From contig JAISIH010000011.1 of NCBI GenBank assembly GCA_031262105.1, positions 1 through 64,000 on the forward strand: a DNA stretch of 64,000 nt, given 5' to 3'. Positions 36,348 to 45,308 of the stretch are shown piece after piece. Below the pieces are notes generated by a model. The model was not told where the DNA came from, did not search any database, and saw only the letters and a list, made by a program, of their open reading frames with translations. This stretch comes from Ruminococcus sp. (lineage in GTDB: Bacteria; Bacillota; Clostridia; Oscillospirales; Ruminococcaceae). Position 1 is the stretch's first letter; every line of letters begins with the position of its first letter. A program made the translations under genes and the position numbers.

Positions 36348-37465
36348 CCGCGAACCTCCCATTTACCATCAATAATGTTCGGGAACAGTTCTTTTTTATA
36401 TTCGGTTGTAACAATTTTTTCGTTATTAAACGTCCTGTGCATTCTAACTATACTTGCCTCATCCGAATCAGCAAACGCCTCGCAATACGCTCTTATACAA
36501 TCATCGCTGTGGCTTGTGAAAACGAATTGAATAAAGGGGTATTGCGCAGACAATTCGTTAAGATACTTCCAAATTTCTTTCATAATACTGTAATGTATAC
36601 CGGCACCGATTTCATCGATAAGAATAAACATCGGGCTTTTTAACCGATTACCGTCCTTGGCGTTATCTATTATTGCCTTAATTAAGGCTACAGTACTTAA
36701 CCAAATTACAGTACCGTTTCCAAGGGCGCCTAAAGAAAGCTCAATTTCATTATCTAAGACAACAGATAAACCACTTGTAAAACTGTTCATTCGCACATCT
36801 GTCACTCGCGGTTCAATAATTTGAAGTGCTTTTGTCAATTCTTTTGAACGTTCAAAAGAAAGATCTATTGCTTGTATACGAATTAAGGAAAAATCTAAAT
36901 ACTCACAAGTGCTGGTAAAGCATTCGTTTTTAACCGGATATAAAGGGTAGAAATATAAACCGCCATCAGGCGACAACACTTGAGCTCGTGTGAATTTTTC
37001 CTCTACGGCGTTGCTGCCATCTTCATTAAGTATCCACTCCCACTTCGCAAAAGCAGTGGTTGAATCTACCGGATACGGATTAATTTCAGGTTTATAATCA
37101 ATTTCATTTAATTTTGCTTTTTTATATGACCACTTCAGTGAATATGACCCATCATTCGCTGTAACCGAACACTCATCGTATCCGTATCTAGGGCATTCAT
37201 CCCAAAAAAGCTTATAGTTATAATTTTCTTTCGCACTCACAGTTGGTGTGGCATTTCCGATTTGATGTATTGCTAAGCCCACAGCTTTGTTATATCGTGA
37301 AAGTACCGAAACATTAAGTTTTGATTGCGCAAACAAACAATAAAGCCCCTCAAGAACCGAAGTTTTACCAACACCATTTGAACCCGTAAGCATTGTTAAT
37401 CTTGACAGCGGTACCTTAATATCGTCTAACCCGCGAAAATTATTAAAAGATACTGAATTAATCAT
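36344..37465 (-). CDS. AAA/ABC-type ATPase (AAA_15/21, OLD/AriA-like)
   Basis: Walker A LTGSNGVGKTSVLEGL; ELSLGALGNGTVIWLS signature-like; Walker B PMFILIDEIGAGIHYSI; TSHSDDCI. Confidence 0.82.
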   Translation of the reverse strand: MINSVSFNNFRGLDDIKVPLSRLTMLTGSNGVGKTSVLEGLYCLFAQSKLNVSVLSRYNKAVGLAIHQIGNATPTVSAKENYNYKLFWDECPRYGYDECSVTANDGSYSLKWSYKKAKLNEIDYKPEINPYPVDSTTAFAKWEWILNEDGSNAVEEKFTRAQVLSPDGGLYFYPLYPVKNECFTSTCEYLDFSLIRIQAIDLSFERSKELTKALQIIEPRVTDVRMNSFTSGLSVVLDNEIELSLGALGNGTVIWLSTVALIKAIIDNAKDGNRLKSPMFILIDEIGAGIHYSIMKEIWKYLNELSAQYPFIQFVFTSHSDDCIRAYCEAFADSDEASIVRMHRTFNNEKIVTTEYKKELFPNIIDGKWEVRG

Positions 37466-38435
37466 GTTTTTGCCCTTTCGATAATATGCTACTCTCTTTT
37501 ACTATATAAATCGGTCTGCGCTTAGTTTCAAGATAAGTTTTCGAGAGATATTCGCCCAAAATTCCGATGCAAAGAAGCTGTAAGCCGCCGAAAAGCAGCA
37601 CCGTACACATCAGGGTATAGAAGCCGCCGGCAGTCTCCCCCGTCACAATAAATCGGATAAGATAAACTATCGCGGCAACAACCGCGGCAATACAGGTTAA
37701 AGTTCCCAAGATGCTTGCGAGGCGAAGCGGTGCGGTTGAGAAGCCTGTGAAGCCGTCGATTGAATAGGAAAGAAGCTTCCAGAAGTTCCAGTTCGACTTC
37801 CCGGCTTTTCGCGCCGTGTTGCCGACTTCAATATATTTTGTGTTAAAGCCGACCCACGAGAAAATCCCCTTTGAAAAGCGGCTGTATTCGGACATAGAAA
37901 GGATTGCGTCAACCATCTGCCTTGTCATGAAGCGAAAATCTTGAGCTCCGCCCTTAATGTCGGTGTTTGAAATTTTGTTGTTGATTTTATAAAAACTGTT
38001 TGAAAAAAACGCAAGAATTTTTGAGTCGCCCTGCCTTGAAACACGCCTTGTCGCCGCGCAGTCGTAAACTTCGCCGCTGCCCGCGCCGCTTCCCACCACG
38101 ATTTCGTACATCTCGGGGATACGCTCGGGAGGGTGTTGGAGGTCTGCATCAAGAAGCACAACGTAGTCGCCCTTTGCATTTTGTAAGCCTGCATAGATTG
38201 CCGATTCTTTCCCGAAATTCCGCGAAAAAGAAATGTACTTAAACCTCTCGTCGGCTTCGTTATACTTGCGAAGCAGGAGTAAAGTTTTATCTTTCGAGCC
38301 GTCGTTAACAAACAAAAACTCAAATTCACAGCCGTGTTTTTTCGTCATGCCGTCCGTCACTTCAAGGATTTTTTCGTGAAAAAACGGAAGCACTTCTTCT
38401 TCGTTGTAACAGGGGACGATTACGGAAATAAGCAT
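37458..38435 (-). CDS. GT2-family glycosyltransferase (DPM/GtrB-like) with C-terminal TMs
   Basis: ISVIVPCYNEEEVLPFF, VLLDADLQHPPE; two C-terminal TM helices. Confidence 0.92.
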   Translation of the reverse strand: MLISVIVPCYNEEEVLPFFHEKILEVTDGMTKKHGCEFEFLFVNDGSKDKTLLLLRKYNEADERFKYISFSRNFGKESAIYAGLQNAKGDYVVLLDADLQHPPERIPEMYEIVVGSGAGSGEVYDCAATRRVSRQGDSKILAFFSNSFYKINNKISNTDIKGGAQDFRFMTRQMVDAILSMSEYSRFSKGIFSWVGFNTKYIEVGNTARKAGKSNWNFWKLLSYSIDGFTGFSTAPLRLASILGTLTCIAAVVAAIVYLIRFIVTGETAGGFYTLMCTVLLFGGLQLLCIGILGEYLSKTYLETKRRPIYIVKESSILSKGQKHD

Positions 38436-38438
38436 TTT

Positions 38439-38951
38439 TTAACTCTCGTAATAATATGATTGGTCGATGCCTTTGATGAATATTTCGCGGTTATTTATGT
38501 CGTTTGTAAGCGCGTTTTTAAGCAAAGTTTTAATTTCAAGATCGTTAACAGGGCTTCGCTCCATCGCGGAAAGGTAGGCGAATTTGTCGATTATCGCCCA
38601 GTCAACGCAAACGCCCAAACGTTTTTTTAACATCATATCGAGCCATATCCGCATAGCTCTGCCGTTGCCCTCGAAAAAGGGGTGTGCAATGTTCATCTCG
38701 ATATATTTTGCGATAATTTCGTCAAAAGATTCATCGGGCATTTCGTCAATCTTCGCTAAAATTTCGTTAAGATACAAAGCGGAAGCGAAGCGAAAATTCC
38801 CTTTCGCGATGTTCTTGTTGCGAATTTTTCCGGCAAAGTCAAAAACGCCGTCGAATATATATCTGTGGATTGCGGCAAGCCCCGCTGTCGTCCCGGCTTC
38901 TATATCGGAAGACAGCAGTTCATATGCCCTTTGCTTGCTCTGTTCTTCCAT
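38439..38951 (-). CDS. Fic-family protein, class III-like
   Basis: [12 protein letters not shown] Fic motif; C-terminal [10 protein letters not shown] resembles the class III inhibitory motif [S/T]xxxE[G/N]. Confidence 0.92.
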   Translation of the reverse strand: MEEQSKQRAYELLSSDIEAGTTAGLAAIHRYIFDGVFDFAGKIRNKNIAKGNFRFASALYLNEILAKIDEMPDESFDEIIAKYIEMNIAHPFFEGNGRAMRIWLDMMLKKRLGVCVDWAIIDKFAYLSAMERSPVNDLEIKTLLKNALTNDINNREIFIKGIDQSYYYES

Positions 38952-41348
38952 TTATTTCAGTTTCCAAATGTCGCGAGCATAGTCTTCAACCGCCCTGTCA
39001 GCCGAGAATATGCCGCTTCCGGCTATGTTTCGCAGGCTCATCTTGTTCCACTTCGAGGGGGATTTGTAGCACTCTTCGAGGTACATACGGGCGGTCTGGT
39101 AGGCGTCGAAATCGGCAAGCACCATGTAGGGGTCTTTTTGGCGGAGGGAGTCGGCAATCATGTCGAATTTTGTGCCGCCGACGCCGTTGTACATCTTGTT
39201 TATGCAGTTTTTGATGACTTCGTTGTTGTTGTAATAATCCTCGGGGCGGTAGCCTTGATTCTGCTTTGCTAAAACGCCGTCGGCGGTCATGCCGAAGATG
39301 AAGATATTTTCCGCGCCGACCTGTTCTTTTATCTCAATATTCGCGCCGTCGAGAGTTCCGATCGTTAACGCGCCGTTAAGCATAAGCTTCATACAGCCTG
39401 TGCCGGAAGCCTCTGTGCCGGCGAGGGAAATCTGCTCCGAAACCTCTGCGCCGGGGGTTAAAAGTTCGGACAGCGTAACCTTATAATCCTCGAGGAAGAA
39501 CACCTGTAATTTTTCGCCGATACGCGGGTTTTTGCGGATTTCTTCGCCGAGGCACCAGATCATCTTTATAATCTGTTTCGCAAGATAATAGCCGGGGGCA
39601 GCCTTCGCGGCGAAGATATAAGTCTTCGGGACAAAATCGGCGTTCGGATTATCAAGCAGGAATTTATATTCCGCAAGGATATTCATTGCGTTGAGGTGCT
39701 GGCGCTTGTATTCGTGAAGCCGCTTAACCTGAACGTCAAAAATCGAGTCGGTGTTAAGCTTTATGCCGTACTGCGATTTAACGTATTTCGCAAAGCGCTT
39801 CTTGTTCTCCTTCTTAACCTCCGCAAGGCGTGTGAGAACCGTTTCGTCATTCTCATATTTAATAAAATTAATGAGATCGAAGGCGTTTTTCTTAAAGCCC
39901 GAACCGATACATTCCTCCAAGAGGTCGGTTAAACCCGGGTTAGATTGCAACAGCCAGCGTCTGTACGCAATGCCGTTTGTGACATTCTTAAATTTATAGG
40001 GCGTGTCGGAAAATTCATTCTTGAAAACGTCCGCTTTTATAATTTCGGAATGGAGTTTTGAAACGCCGTTAACCGAATTTGAGGCGCAAACGCAGAGCTT
40101 CGCCATGTGGACGCGGTTGTCTTGGATTATCGACATACGCGTAACCTTGCCGGAGTCGTTATAACGCTCCATGAGTTCGTCGCAATAACGTGTGTTAATT
40201 TCAACAATTATAGCGAAAATCCGCGGGAGGATCTGCCGCATGAGGTTGCAATCCCATTTTTCGAGGGCTTCCGCCATAACCGTGTGGTTAGTGTAAGCGA
40301 AGGTGTTCGTCACAATGTGCCATGCCTTAAGCCACGAATAGCCGCAATCGTCGAGCAGAACGCGCATAAGCTCGGGTATCGCGAGGGTCGGGTGGGTGTC
40401 GTTTATGTGGATAGCTACCTTTTCATGGAAATTTTCTAAGGTGCCGTAAACGTTCATATGTCGGGTAACAATATCGCCGATTGAAGCCGCACAGAGGAAA
40501 TATTGCTGACGGAGGCGGAGTGACACGCCCTCGGAGTGGTTATCGTTCGGGTATAAAACCTTGGAAATCGCCTGTGCTACGGTGTTTTGCGAAAGTGCGG
40601 AGGCGTAGTCGCCACTGTTAAAACTTGCCATATCGAAGGAAGGCGCATTAGCCGTCCATAATCTTAACACGGAAACCGCGTCCGAGTCGTATCCCGAGAC
40701 GTACATATCGGACGGAACGGCGTTTACGATGCTGTAATTCTTGTGCTTAACAACGTGGAAGCCGTCCTCCCAGCTCTCGACAATTTCGCCGTCAAAATGC
40801 ACCGGAACTGCAAGATCCGGCTTTTTCACAAGCCAAGATTCCCCGCCGGGAAGCCAGTTGTCTGGGGATTCGTTCTGCCAGCCGTCCTGTAGGCTCTGCC
40901 TGAACAAGCCGTATTCGTAAAGGATCGAATATCCCATTGCCGAATATCCGTCGGTAGCAAGCCCGTCAAGATAACAAGCCGCAAGCCGCCCAAGGCCGCC
41001 GTTGCCAAGACCTGCGTCGGGTTCGTTGTCGTAAACCCTCTCGGCGGGAACGTCCCATTTTTTGAAGATTTCGTCAATCTGGTTATTTATCCCAAGGTTA
41101 AATAGCGACGTCTTAAGCGAACGCCCCATGAGAAATTCCATCGAGAGGTAATAAATCTCTTTTTTTCCCTCTGAGTGGATTTTCGAGCTGTATTTATGCC
41201 TTTTTTCGCGCAAAATCGCGATAACGACAAGGGAGCAAGCCTTGTAAATCTGGCTGTCGGAAGCCTCAACAGGCGTAACGGAAAACTGCTTTTGCAGTTC
41301 CGTCCGGATACGTTCTTCAAGCTCTTCGGTACTGATATAATAATACAT
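38952..41348 (-). CDS. glgP: Glycogen/maltodextrin phosphorylase
   Basis: EFLMGRSLKTSLFNLGI; LINGALTIGTLDGANIEI-type PLP region (MLNGALTIGTLDGANIEI). Confidence 0.95.
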   Translation of the reverse strand: MYYYISTEELEERIRTELQKQFSVTPVEASDSQIYKACSLVVIAILREKRHKYSSKIHSEGKKEIYYLSMEFLMGRSLKTSLFNLGINNQIDEIFKKWDVPAERVYDNEPDAGLGNGGLGRLAACYLDGLATDGYSAMGYSILYEYGLFRQSLQDGWQNESPDNWLPGGESWLVKKPDLAVPVHFDGEIVESWEDGFHVVKHKNYSIVNAVPSDMYVSGYDSDAVSVLRLWTANAPSFDMASFNSGDYASALSQNTVAQAISKVLYPNDNHSEGVSLRLRQQYFLCAASIGDIVTRHMNVYGTLENFHEKVAIHINDTHPTLAIPELMRVLLDDCGYSWLKAWHIVTNTFAYTNHTVMAEALEKWDCNLMRQILPRIFAIIVEINTRYCDELMERYNDSGKVTRMSIIQDNRVHMAKLCVCASNSVNGVSKLHSEIIKADVFKNEFSDTPYKFKNVTNGIAYRRWLLQSNPGLTDLLEECIGSGFKKNAFDLINFIKYENDETVLTRLAEVKKENKKRFAKYVKSQYGIKLNTDSIFDVQVKRLHEYKRQHLNAMNILAEYKFLLDNPNADFVPKTYIFAAKAAPGYYLAKQIIKMIWCLGEEIRKNPRIGEKLQVFFLEDYKVTLSELLTPGAEVSEQISLAGTEASGTGCMKLMLNGALTIGTLDGANIEIKEQVGAENIFIFGMTADGVLAKQNQGYRPEDYYNNNEVIKNCINKMYNGVGGTKFDMIADSLRQKDPYMVLADFDAYQTARMYLEECYKSPSKWNKMSLRNIAGSGIFSADRAVEDYARDIWKLK

Positions 41349-41540
41349 TTTAACACCTATATTCAAAAATTTTTACAATTTATACATAAAATCATCATTG
41401 ATATACGCTTACAATGATATTATAGCAGATAATTATGAAAAAATCAAGGTTATTTTTAACTATTTCCGTAATAATTTTTTAACATTTTCTTTATAATATA
41501 AACAAGATTTAATGTTACACTTGATATATAATAATATAGC

Positions 41541-42494
41541 GTGAAATTGAGGTTAGCCATGGTGACGAAACTACAATTTGTATTTTTCTTGATATTTATA
41601 CTTTTTGCAGTATCCGCCTGTGAACCTATCGGCACGCCGGAAGCGACCCAAAGCGAGGTTATAACGACCGTAACCGAAGCAAAACCCGAACCCGTGGTGG
41701 TTTACGGCGTGAGTTTTGAAACTCCGCCCGAAAAAATCGTCTGCCTTTCGCCCGCGATAACCGAGATTTTCTACGAGATTTACCGCTCCGATAAGCTCGT
41801 CGGCGTCGGGGAATACTGCGATTATCCGCCGGAAGCTTTGACCGAAAAAGTCAACTGCGGAAGTGCCGCAAACCCTGATTTTGACACAATTATCAGCCTC
41901 GCGCCGGACGTTTTAATAACCCAAAGTCCGCTCGCGAACAAGGACATAACGAGGCTTAAAAACGCCGGAATTACGCTCCTTAACGTGCCGGCGGCGACCG
42001 ATATTTTGGAGCTTGGCAGACTTTACAACGAAATAGGGATGCTGTTTAGAAATCCGTTGCCCGAAGGCGAGGTTCCGGATGCCGGGTCGCTCGCAATGCC
42101 CGGGCAGAGCGAACTCTTTGACGACGTGTACAGCTCGGATATTTCGCTCGGGAAGTTTGTTTATTACCTTTCCGACGACTTCACAGCGGCCGGCTCAGAC
42201 ACCTTCCCCGGGAATTTTTTCGGTGAATTCGGGAATAACCTCTGCGACGGCGTGTCGGCGGAGATGCCGCCCGACGAAATTTCCCCGAAAACCGTTATCC
42301 TCCCGGCTTACCTTTCGCATTTCGCCGATGATTACTTTGCGGACACCAGTTCGCGTGTGATTATACTGACAGAGGAAGCGACAAAGCTCTTAGAACGCCC
42401 CACAACCCGCGTTCGCTTCGTTTTAGACGAGCTTCGGGAGAGCGACAGCTCCACGGAGACAACAGCCGAAACAGAAGCAACGGAAGAGACTTAA
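41541..42494 (+). CDS. BtuF-like helical-backbone substrate-binding lipoprotein (orphan)
   Basis: Lipobox VSAC; PEKIVCLSPAITEIFYEIYRSDKLVGVGEYCDYPPEALTEK; no adjacent permease/ATPase. Confidence 0.8.
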   Translation: MKLRLAMVTKLQFVFFLIFILFAVSACEPIGTPEATQSEVITTVTEAKPEPVVVYGVSFETPPEKIVCLSPAITEIFYEIYRSDKLVGVGEYCDYPPEALTEKVNCGSAANPDFDTIISLAPDVLITQSPLANKDITRLKNAGITLLNVPAATDILELGRLYNEIGMLFRNPLPEGEVPDAGSLAMPGQSELFDDVYSSDISLGKFVYYLSDDFTAAGSDTFPGNFFGEFGNNLCDGVSAEMPPDEISPKTVILPAYLSHFADDYFADTSSRVIILTEEATKLLERPTTRVRFVLDELRESDSSTETTAETEATEET

Positions 42495-42529
42495 TCCCGC
42501 CGACGCCGTCGAAGTGACGGATGCCGCCG

Positions 42530-42601
42530 ATTGACAAAAACCGCGTAAATGACAGAAATCATGTTAATGGCAAAAACCGCGCTATTGACAGAAACCGCAT
42601 T
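42530..42601 (+). repeat. Four tandem 18-bp units
   Basis: attgacaaaaaccgcgta / aatgacagaaatcatgtt / aatggcaaaaaccgcgct / attgacagaaaccgcatt. Confidence 0.8.
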
Positions 42602-42602
42602 A

Positions 42603-42615
42603 CCCCCCCCCCCCC
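42603..42615 (+). repeat. Homopolymeric C13 tract
   Basis: Direct read: 13 consecutive C followed by GCAAAC. Confidence 0.85.
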
Positions 42616-42685
42616 GCAAACTGATAAGAAAACACAGCCGGGAAACGGAATCTGTATTCTGTCCTCTCGCCTCTGTCTTCTCTAT

Positions 42686-42759
42686 CGAGGCGTAGCTCAG
42701 TTTGGTAGAGCGCTGCGTTCGGGACGCAGAGGCCGTGAGTTCAAGTCTCGTCGCCTCGA
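42686..42759 (+). tRNA. tRNA-Pro (anticodon CGG)
   Basis: CGAGGCG acceptor, anticodon stem-loop CTGCG-TTCGGGA-CGCAG, T-loop TTCAAGT, CGCCTCG 3' acceptor. Confidence 0.92.
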
Positions 42760-43016
42760 CGAAATAAAACCCTCTGATGAGCCTTGCACCTAAAGGTGCG
42801 ACAGGAGCTTAGGGGGGTTTTTACTTTTTATGGAATGACCGGGTTTTATCGTTACTTTTTATGTTTTTTTCGGAGTGATGGGGGTACAAATTGGGTGCAA
42901 TTAAATTGCGTAAACGCAAAATAATCGGAAGATATAATCATACTTGTTAATCATTATTTAATGTAACGATTTAGATTTTATCGAATTTCAATTTTTTTGA
43001 AAATTTTCTTGATATA

Positions 43017-43045
43017 TTGACTTTTATGCGCGAATACGATATAAT
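43017..43045 (+). promoter_or_regulatory. Predicted sigma-A promoter
   Basis: TTGACT, 17 nt, TATAAT. Confidence 0.7.
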
Positions 43046-43096
43046 TAATACGATAAAAACTTTCATATATGACAATTGTATAGATGGGATGAATTT

Positions 43097-44218
43097 ATGA
43101 AAAAGCTTTTAGTTATCCTTATTTGCATTTTCGCAATTTTCACTTTGGGCGGCTGTGCTAATGCTTCCTTTGATGTTAAGACCGTAACCCTTGACGGTAA
43201 AATAGATTGGTACGGCGAGGGGAAAGATGCATATTTCCCCACCATACGAGATGGCTGTTATCTTGATGACGACGGCACTATCGTTGCCGTTTGGCAAGAA
43301 GATTACCGCAGTTTCAAGGAAGATAACAGGGAAGCTGAAACACGCTTCTATCTTCTGCGAATTTCTCCGGATGGCTCATATACCAAGACGTTAGTCTACG
43401 ATTCAGGACTTCTTAATTTGGATGAGGTTTTTTACTTTGCTGATTCGAGCGGCGTATTCAAAAACGCCCGCGGGAACACGGTTTTGCTTTACGAAGTTAT
43501 TGAACGAAACGCTGAAGATGGCGAAGAGGAAATGGATATAACATATATCTTTGAGGAATTTGATTATGATTTCAATCAAGTGAAAATTGCCCGGTACAGC
43601 GAGCCTTATGATTCGTACTCACAACACTCCTTTGCAGCGATGGACGATAACGGATATTTATATACCGGCTCTCGACTTAACGCCCTTGTTTACAGCCCGG
43701 ATTTTGAATTTTTAGGCGAAATTACCGGACTGCCTGAGCTCATTATATACAACAATCCCTATTACGTGGAATATTTTATTCCCGTAACAGGCGGCGACGG
43801 CGCGGTGTATATACAAAAATACGCCGATGATGAACCCCAAGGTTTCTTCAAAATTGACCCGCAAACCCTTACCGCAAAGAAGGTTTTCACCCTTTCGGCG
43901 GATAAGACACACTCAATCTGGCGAGGCGATTTGCGCGAAGGCGCGTTATTTTACACCTCGGGCGAAATTCCTCTTAATGAATTCGGACTATTGAAAATCA
44001 ATAAAAACGGAATGGCAACCCATCTTATGGATTGGGAGGATTCAGGCACGGGAATTGAGTTTTCCGCTAAGGAGCTTAACGAACTCTATGGGATAAGCGA
44101 TCCTGCCGATTTTTCAGAAAACGGAAATTTTTATAAACTAAACATCGTGGACAGCGACGGCAACAACGAAACAGAGGGCGACGACGTGATAAAGCTTATT
44201 TCATTCATTAGAAATTAG
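43097..44218 (+). CDS. Putative lipoprotein, beta-propeller-like; paralogue of 58477-59625
   Basis: MKKLLVILICIFAIFTLGGCAN lipobox; shared DDDGTIVAVW, FKNARGNTVL, MDDNGYxYTG. Confidence 0.7.
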   Translation: MKKLLVILICIFAIFTLGGCANASFDVKTVTLDGKIDWYGEGKDAYFPTIRDGCYLDDDGTIVAVWQEDYRSFKEDNREAETRFYLLRISPDGSYTKTLVYDSGLLNLDEVFYFADSSGVFKNARGNTVLLYEVIERNAEDGEEEMDITYIFEEFDYDFNQVKIARYSEPYDSYSQHSFAAMDDNGYLYTGSRLNALVYSPDFEFLGEITGLPELIIYNNPYYVEYFIPVTGGDGAVYIQKYADDEPQGFFKIDPQTLTAKKVFTLSADKTHSIWRGDLREGALFYTSGEIPLNEFGLLKINKNGMATHLMDWEDSGTGIEFSAKELNELYGISDPADFSENGNFYKLNIVDSDGNNETEGDDVIKLISFIRN

Positions 44219-44236
44219 CGGTAAATTCATTATGTA

Positions 44237-44265
44237 TTGACAATATCATAACAATGTGGTATAAT
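44237..44265 (+). promoter_or_regulatory. Perfect consensus sigma-A promoter
   Basis: TTGACA (44237-44242), 17 nt, TATAAT (44260-44265). Confidence 0.85.
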
Positions 44266-44299
44266 TTAATGATTAAGCTATTTAAACAGGAGACTTCCT

Positions 44300-45088
44300 A
44301 TGAATTATCTGAAAAAACGAATGATCCTTGCCGCGCTTGGTATGGTTTGCCTTACTCTCACAGGCTGTTTTACGCTTTTTGACAGTGAAACAGGCGGCAG
44401 CGGCGGCACAGAGGCGCGAAAATACAGCGGCGACAGCAGAAGCGATGAAATAATTGCGTATATGAATGCTACATACCCCGAAGACGAATTCTATTACCTC
44501 AAACCGCAAGGCGGCGGGCAGGGCTTACCCGAAACACAGATACTGATGACCAGTAAAAACTTCCCCGAAAAGGAAATCTGGGGCTATTATTCGGACAACA
44601 CCGAACGTGTTTATCAATATATGGACAACTATTTAGCCGTTAAATATCAGGATAGCTCGCATGAGAAAATCGGTGAATTGCTTGACGAAATTTTCAAAGG
44701 TACGGATTATTATTATTACCCGGCAGAGGCGGGCGTAATACATATGCATACAGGGCATCTGGGCAATTTATCTTTCGATGAATATATGGCAAACGACGAG
44801 AATCAAGCCGGTTTCGGCATTATAATAAATATTCCCGCAGAAGAAATTAACCAAGAAGAATTCGAGCAAAAAATCGCCGAGGTTTTCAAAGAAAACAACA
44901 TATCGGCAGGTTTCGGCATTGAGTTCGCGCCTGATGCAGATCTGTATAATCGCTTTAAAAACGGCGAAATTGTAAGCTGGGAATACTACGACTTAATAGT
45001 CAAAGCACAGCTTACATATCTGCGATTTGAGGGGCGTATTTATTCTGAACGCGAGAATGAGTTTACTTGGCGGGAGATGCATGTTTGA
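44300..45088 (+). CDS. Putative lipoprotein of unknown function
   Basis: Signal + LTGC lipobox. Confidence 0.65.
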   Translation: MNYLKKRMILAALGMVCLTLTGCFTLFDSETGGSGGTEARKYSGDSRSDEIIAYMNATYPEDEFYYLKPQGGGQGLPETQILMTSKNFPEKEIWGYYSDNTERVYQYMDNYLAVKYQDSSHEKIGELLDEIFKGTDYYYYPAEAGVIHMHTGHLGNLSFDEYMANDENQAGFGIIINIPAEEINQEEFEQKIAEVFKENNISAGFGIEFAPDADLYNRFKNGEIVSWEYYDLIVKAQLTYLRFEGRIYSERENEFTWREMHV

Positions 45089-45239
45089 TGATTTAATTAT
45101 TCGGGCTATCATTTATTGCTTCAATCATCGCGTCATACCCTGTTTTACCGCCATCATATCCGCACCCCCCCGCAAACGAAGTCTTCCTCTCGTTTTAAAA
45201 AAGTTTACGTTTTATTAATAATATTTTTCTGCTTTGGTA

Positions 45240-45269
45240 TTGACAAAGTGTTATTGTATGTTGTATACT
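45240..45269 (+). promoter_or_regulatory. Predicted sigma-A promoter
   Basis: TTGACA, 18 nt, TATACT. Confidence 0.65.
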
Positions 45270-45308
45270 ATTAACAATACAAAAACATAATCAGAGGAGA
45301 ATTTCATT

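Noticed and set aside
42521-42793. 90-aa ORF spanning the 18-bp repeats and tRNA-Pro
   Set aside because: Overlaps a complete tRNA gene and low-complexity repeats; no RBS evidence or recognised domain.
42766-42832. Hammerhead ribozyme suggested by CTGATGAG
   Set aside because: The required GAAA core strand is absent at the expected position; reported only as a structured element of unknown function.
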